Shown piece by piece: positions 5,566 to 6,474 of a DNA stretch of 6,474 nt. Within the stretch, counting starts at the first letter, position 1. Each line of letters starts with the position of its first letter. The DNA lies in contig CANGRN010000086.1 in the NCBI GenBank assembly GCA_947455695.1, positions 1 through 6,474 of the forward strand, read 5' to 3'. The notes under the pieces were generated by a model. That model saw nothing but the letters and a program-made list of their open reading frames with translations, searched no databases and had not been told where the DNA came from. The DNA is from Alphaproteobacteria bacterium. GTDB lineage: Bacteria; Pseudomonadota; Alphaproteobacteria; Micropepsales; Micropepsaceae. Both the position numbers and the translations under genes were made by a program.

Positions 5566-6474
5566 TCACGCCGCGGTCGTGTCAATCACCAGGGGCTTTT
5601 TGATGATCGAGCTTTCGCCCTGCAACCTCTCGCCGAAGCCGCACGAGAAGTCCTGGAAAATCGCGGCCAGTTCGTCGGCGTCGATATAGGTGGGACCACC
5701 CGGTGGGAAGCGGTAGCGCCAGAAGCTGACGATATGGGAAATGGCGCCCAGCTTCTCGCCCAGTTCCAGGAACATGTAGGGCGCGCTCAGAAGGAAGTCG
5801 CGGAAGGTCTTGGGCGACTGGTTTTCCACCAGGTCGCCGAACGAGGCGTCATAGACGCCCAGCGCCTTGTTCACATGATTGCCGTTGTCGCGCACCATCT
5901 CGATGATGTTGCGGCGGGCGGCGGTCAGATAGACCTTCTGCTCCGGCGTCAGGGCGCCGAAAGGCTGGATGGTGTTGATCTCGCGCAGCACGCCCATCAC
6001 GTCGGGCCAGAACTTGCCCATCGACCATTTGTAATAGAGAAAGCCGCGCCAGCTGAACACGCCTTCGCGGAAGTCGTTGCCGGTCAGGCCCAGGGTCAGG
6101 CGCAGCGGCTCCAGCTTTTCATCGATCTCGTTCGACAGCATGGCCGACACCAGGCGTCCGGACGAGGTTGTGTCGCCGCCAGCCAGCGCAATCAGCTTGG
6201 ACATTTCCTGGCTGACGAAAGAGTGCATCCGCTCCTGATCGCCTTCGGAGATGGCGAAGTAGCTGGGCGAGACCTCGATCTTGTTCATGCGCAGATGTTC
6301 GCGCAGCAGGAACGGGTCCAGGCTGGGTACTGCGTTCAGCATGCGCAGCACCGACAGGTCGCGTTCCAGCGCGTCGCTCTTGTAGTTGCCCACATCGCGC
6401 AGCGCCTCGGTGTAGCCGCGCTGGTCCACGAACAGCGAGCGGCCACCGGCGCGCAAATCGGTGCTGTCGAAGGG
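5566..6474 (-). CDS. Uncharacterised protein, C-terminal 302 residues (5' end beyond the right edge)
   Basis: The frame stays open to the window edge and the first in-window start candidate (TTG at 6456) has no ribosome site, so the gene very likely begins outside. I do not recognise the family. The visible part has no signal peptide and no clear membrane span, and appears mainly helical and soluble. Aromatic-rich stretches that look conserved are SVLRMLNAVPSLDPFLLREH at about 41-60, DFREGVFSWRGFLYYKW at 134-150, FRDFLLSAPYMFLELGEKLG at 224-243 and SFWRYRFP at 250-257. Cysteine is rare (Cys278 only), and there is no obvious nucleotide-binding, protease or metal motif. The last residues, KKPLVIDTTAA, look like a disordered tail. 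It is the first visible gene of a minus-strand run with the 52-residue membrane protein. The frame and composition make the coding call secure; function is open. Confidence 0.88.
   Translation of the reverse strand, partial: PFDSTDLRAGGRSLFVDQRGYTEALRDVGNYKSDALERDLSVLRMLNAVPSLDPFLLREHLRMNKIEVSPSYFAISEGDQERMHSFVSQEMSKLIALAGGDTTSSGRLVSAMLSNEIDEKLEPLRLTLGLTGNDFREGVFSWRGFLYYKWSMGKFWPDVMGVLREINTIQPFGALTPEQKVYLTAARRNIIEMVRDNGNHVNKALGVYDASFGDLVENQSPKTFRDFLLSAPYMFLELGEKLGAISHIVSFWRYRFPPGGPTYIDADELAAIFQDFSCGFGERLQGESSIIKKPLVIDTTAA

Noticed and set aside
5535..5585. Longer version of the membrane miniprotein starting at TTG 5585
   Set aside because: No ribosome site, it overlaps the preceding gene, and the added residues are polar and unlike the membrane segment; GGAGGA before TTG 5534 decides the start.

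Overview
The window looks like a chromosomal core segment from a high-GC Gram-negative bacterium, most likely an alphaproteobacterium. This is an inference from GC-rich third codon positions, an extended UvrB, the 67-residue CspA, and several secreted or membrane envelope proteins. I could not assign a genus. No mobile element, CRISPR array, tRNA or rRNA is visible, and I see no clear defence system or biosynthetic cluster.

Left part (1-1136, all minus strand): an incomplete transglutaminase-family gene runs off the left edge. Upstream of it lie a 79-codon charged helical protein of unknown function and a cold-shock protein gene (cspA type). A strong intrinsic terminator follows cspA and overlaps the approach to the ribosome binding site of the 79-codon gene. 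cspA is preceded by a candidate promoter and a leader of about 170 nt with several inverted repeats. This 264-base gap is the longest stretch without a gene.

Centre (1137-4207): uvrB, encoding the damage-recognition helicase subunit of nucleotide excision repair, is on the minus strand. It is divergent from a plus-strand yqhA/UPF0114 four-helix inner-membrane protein gene. A candidate uvrB promoter lies so close to the ATG that the mRNA may be leaderless. The yqhA gene ends at a bidirectional terminator shared with the convergent gene to its right.

Right part (4226-6474, all minus strand), in order of transcription: a large cytoplasmic-looking protein of unknown family (its 5' end is beyond the window), a 52-residue membrane miniprotein with a TTG start, a secreted SYLF/Ysc84-domain protein, and a secreted 126-residue Cys/His protein. 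The unknown gene and the miniprotein are close enough to be translationally coupled. A hairpin sits between the two secreted-protein genes.

Overall the gene content is housekeeping and envelope-related. The most interesting signals are regulatory: the cspA leader, the terminator/RBS junction after cspA, an SD-sequestering hairpin before the miniprotein, and a same-frame stop/TTG restart before the transglutaminase gene.
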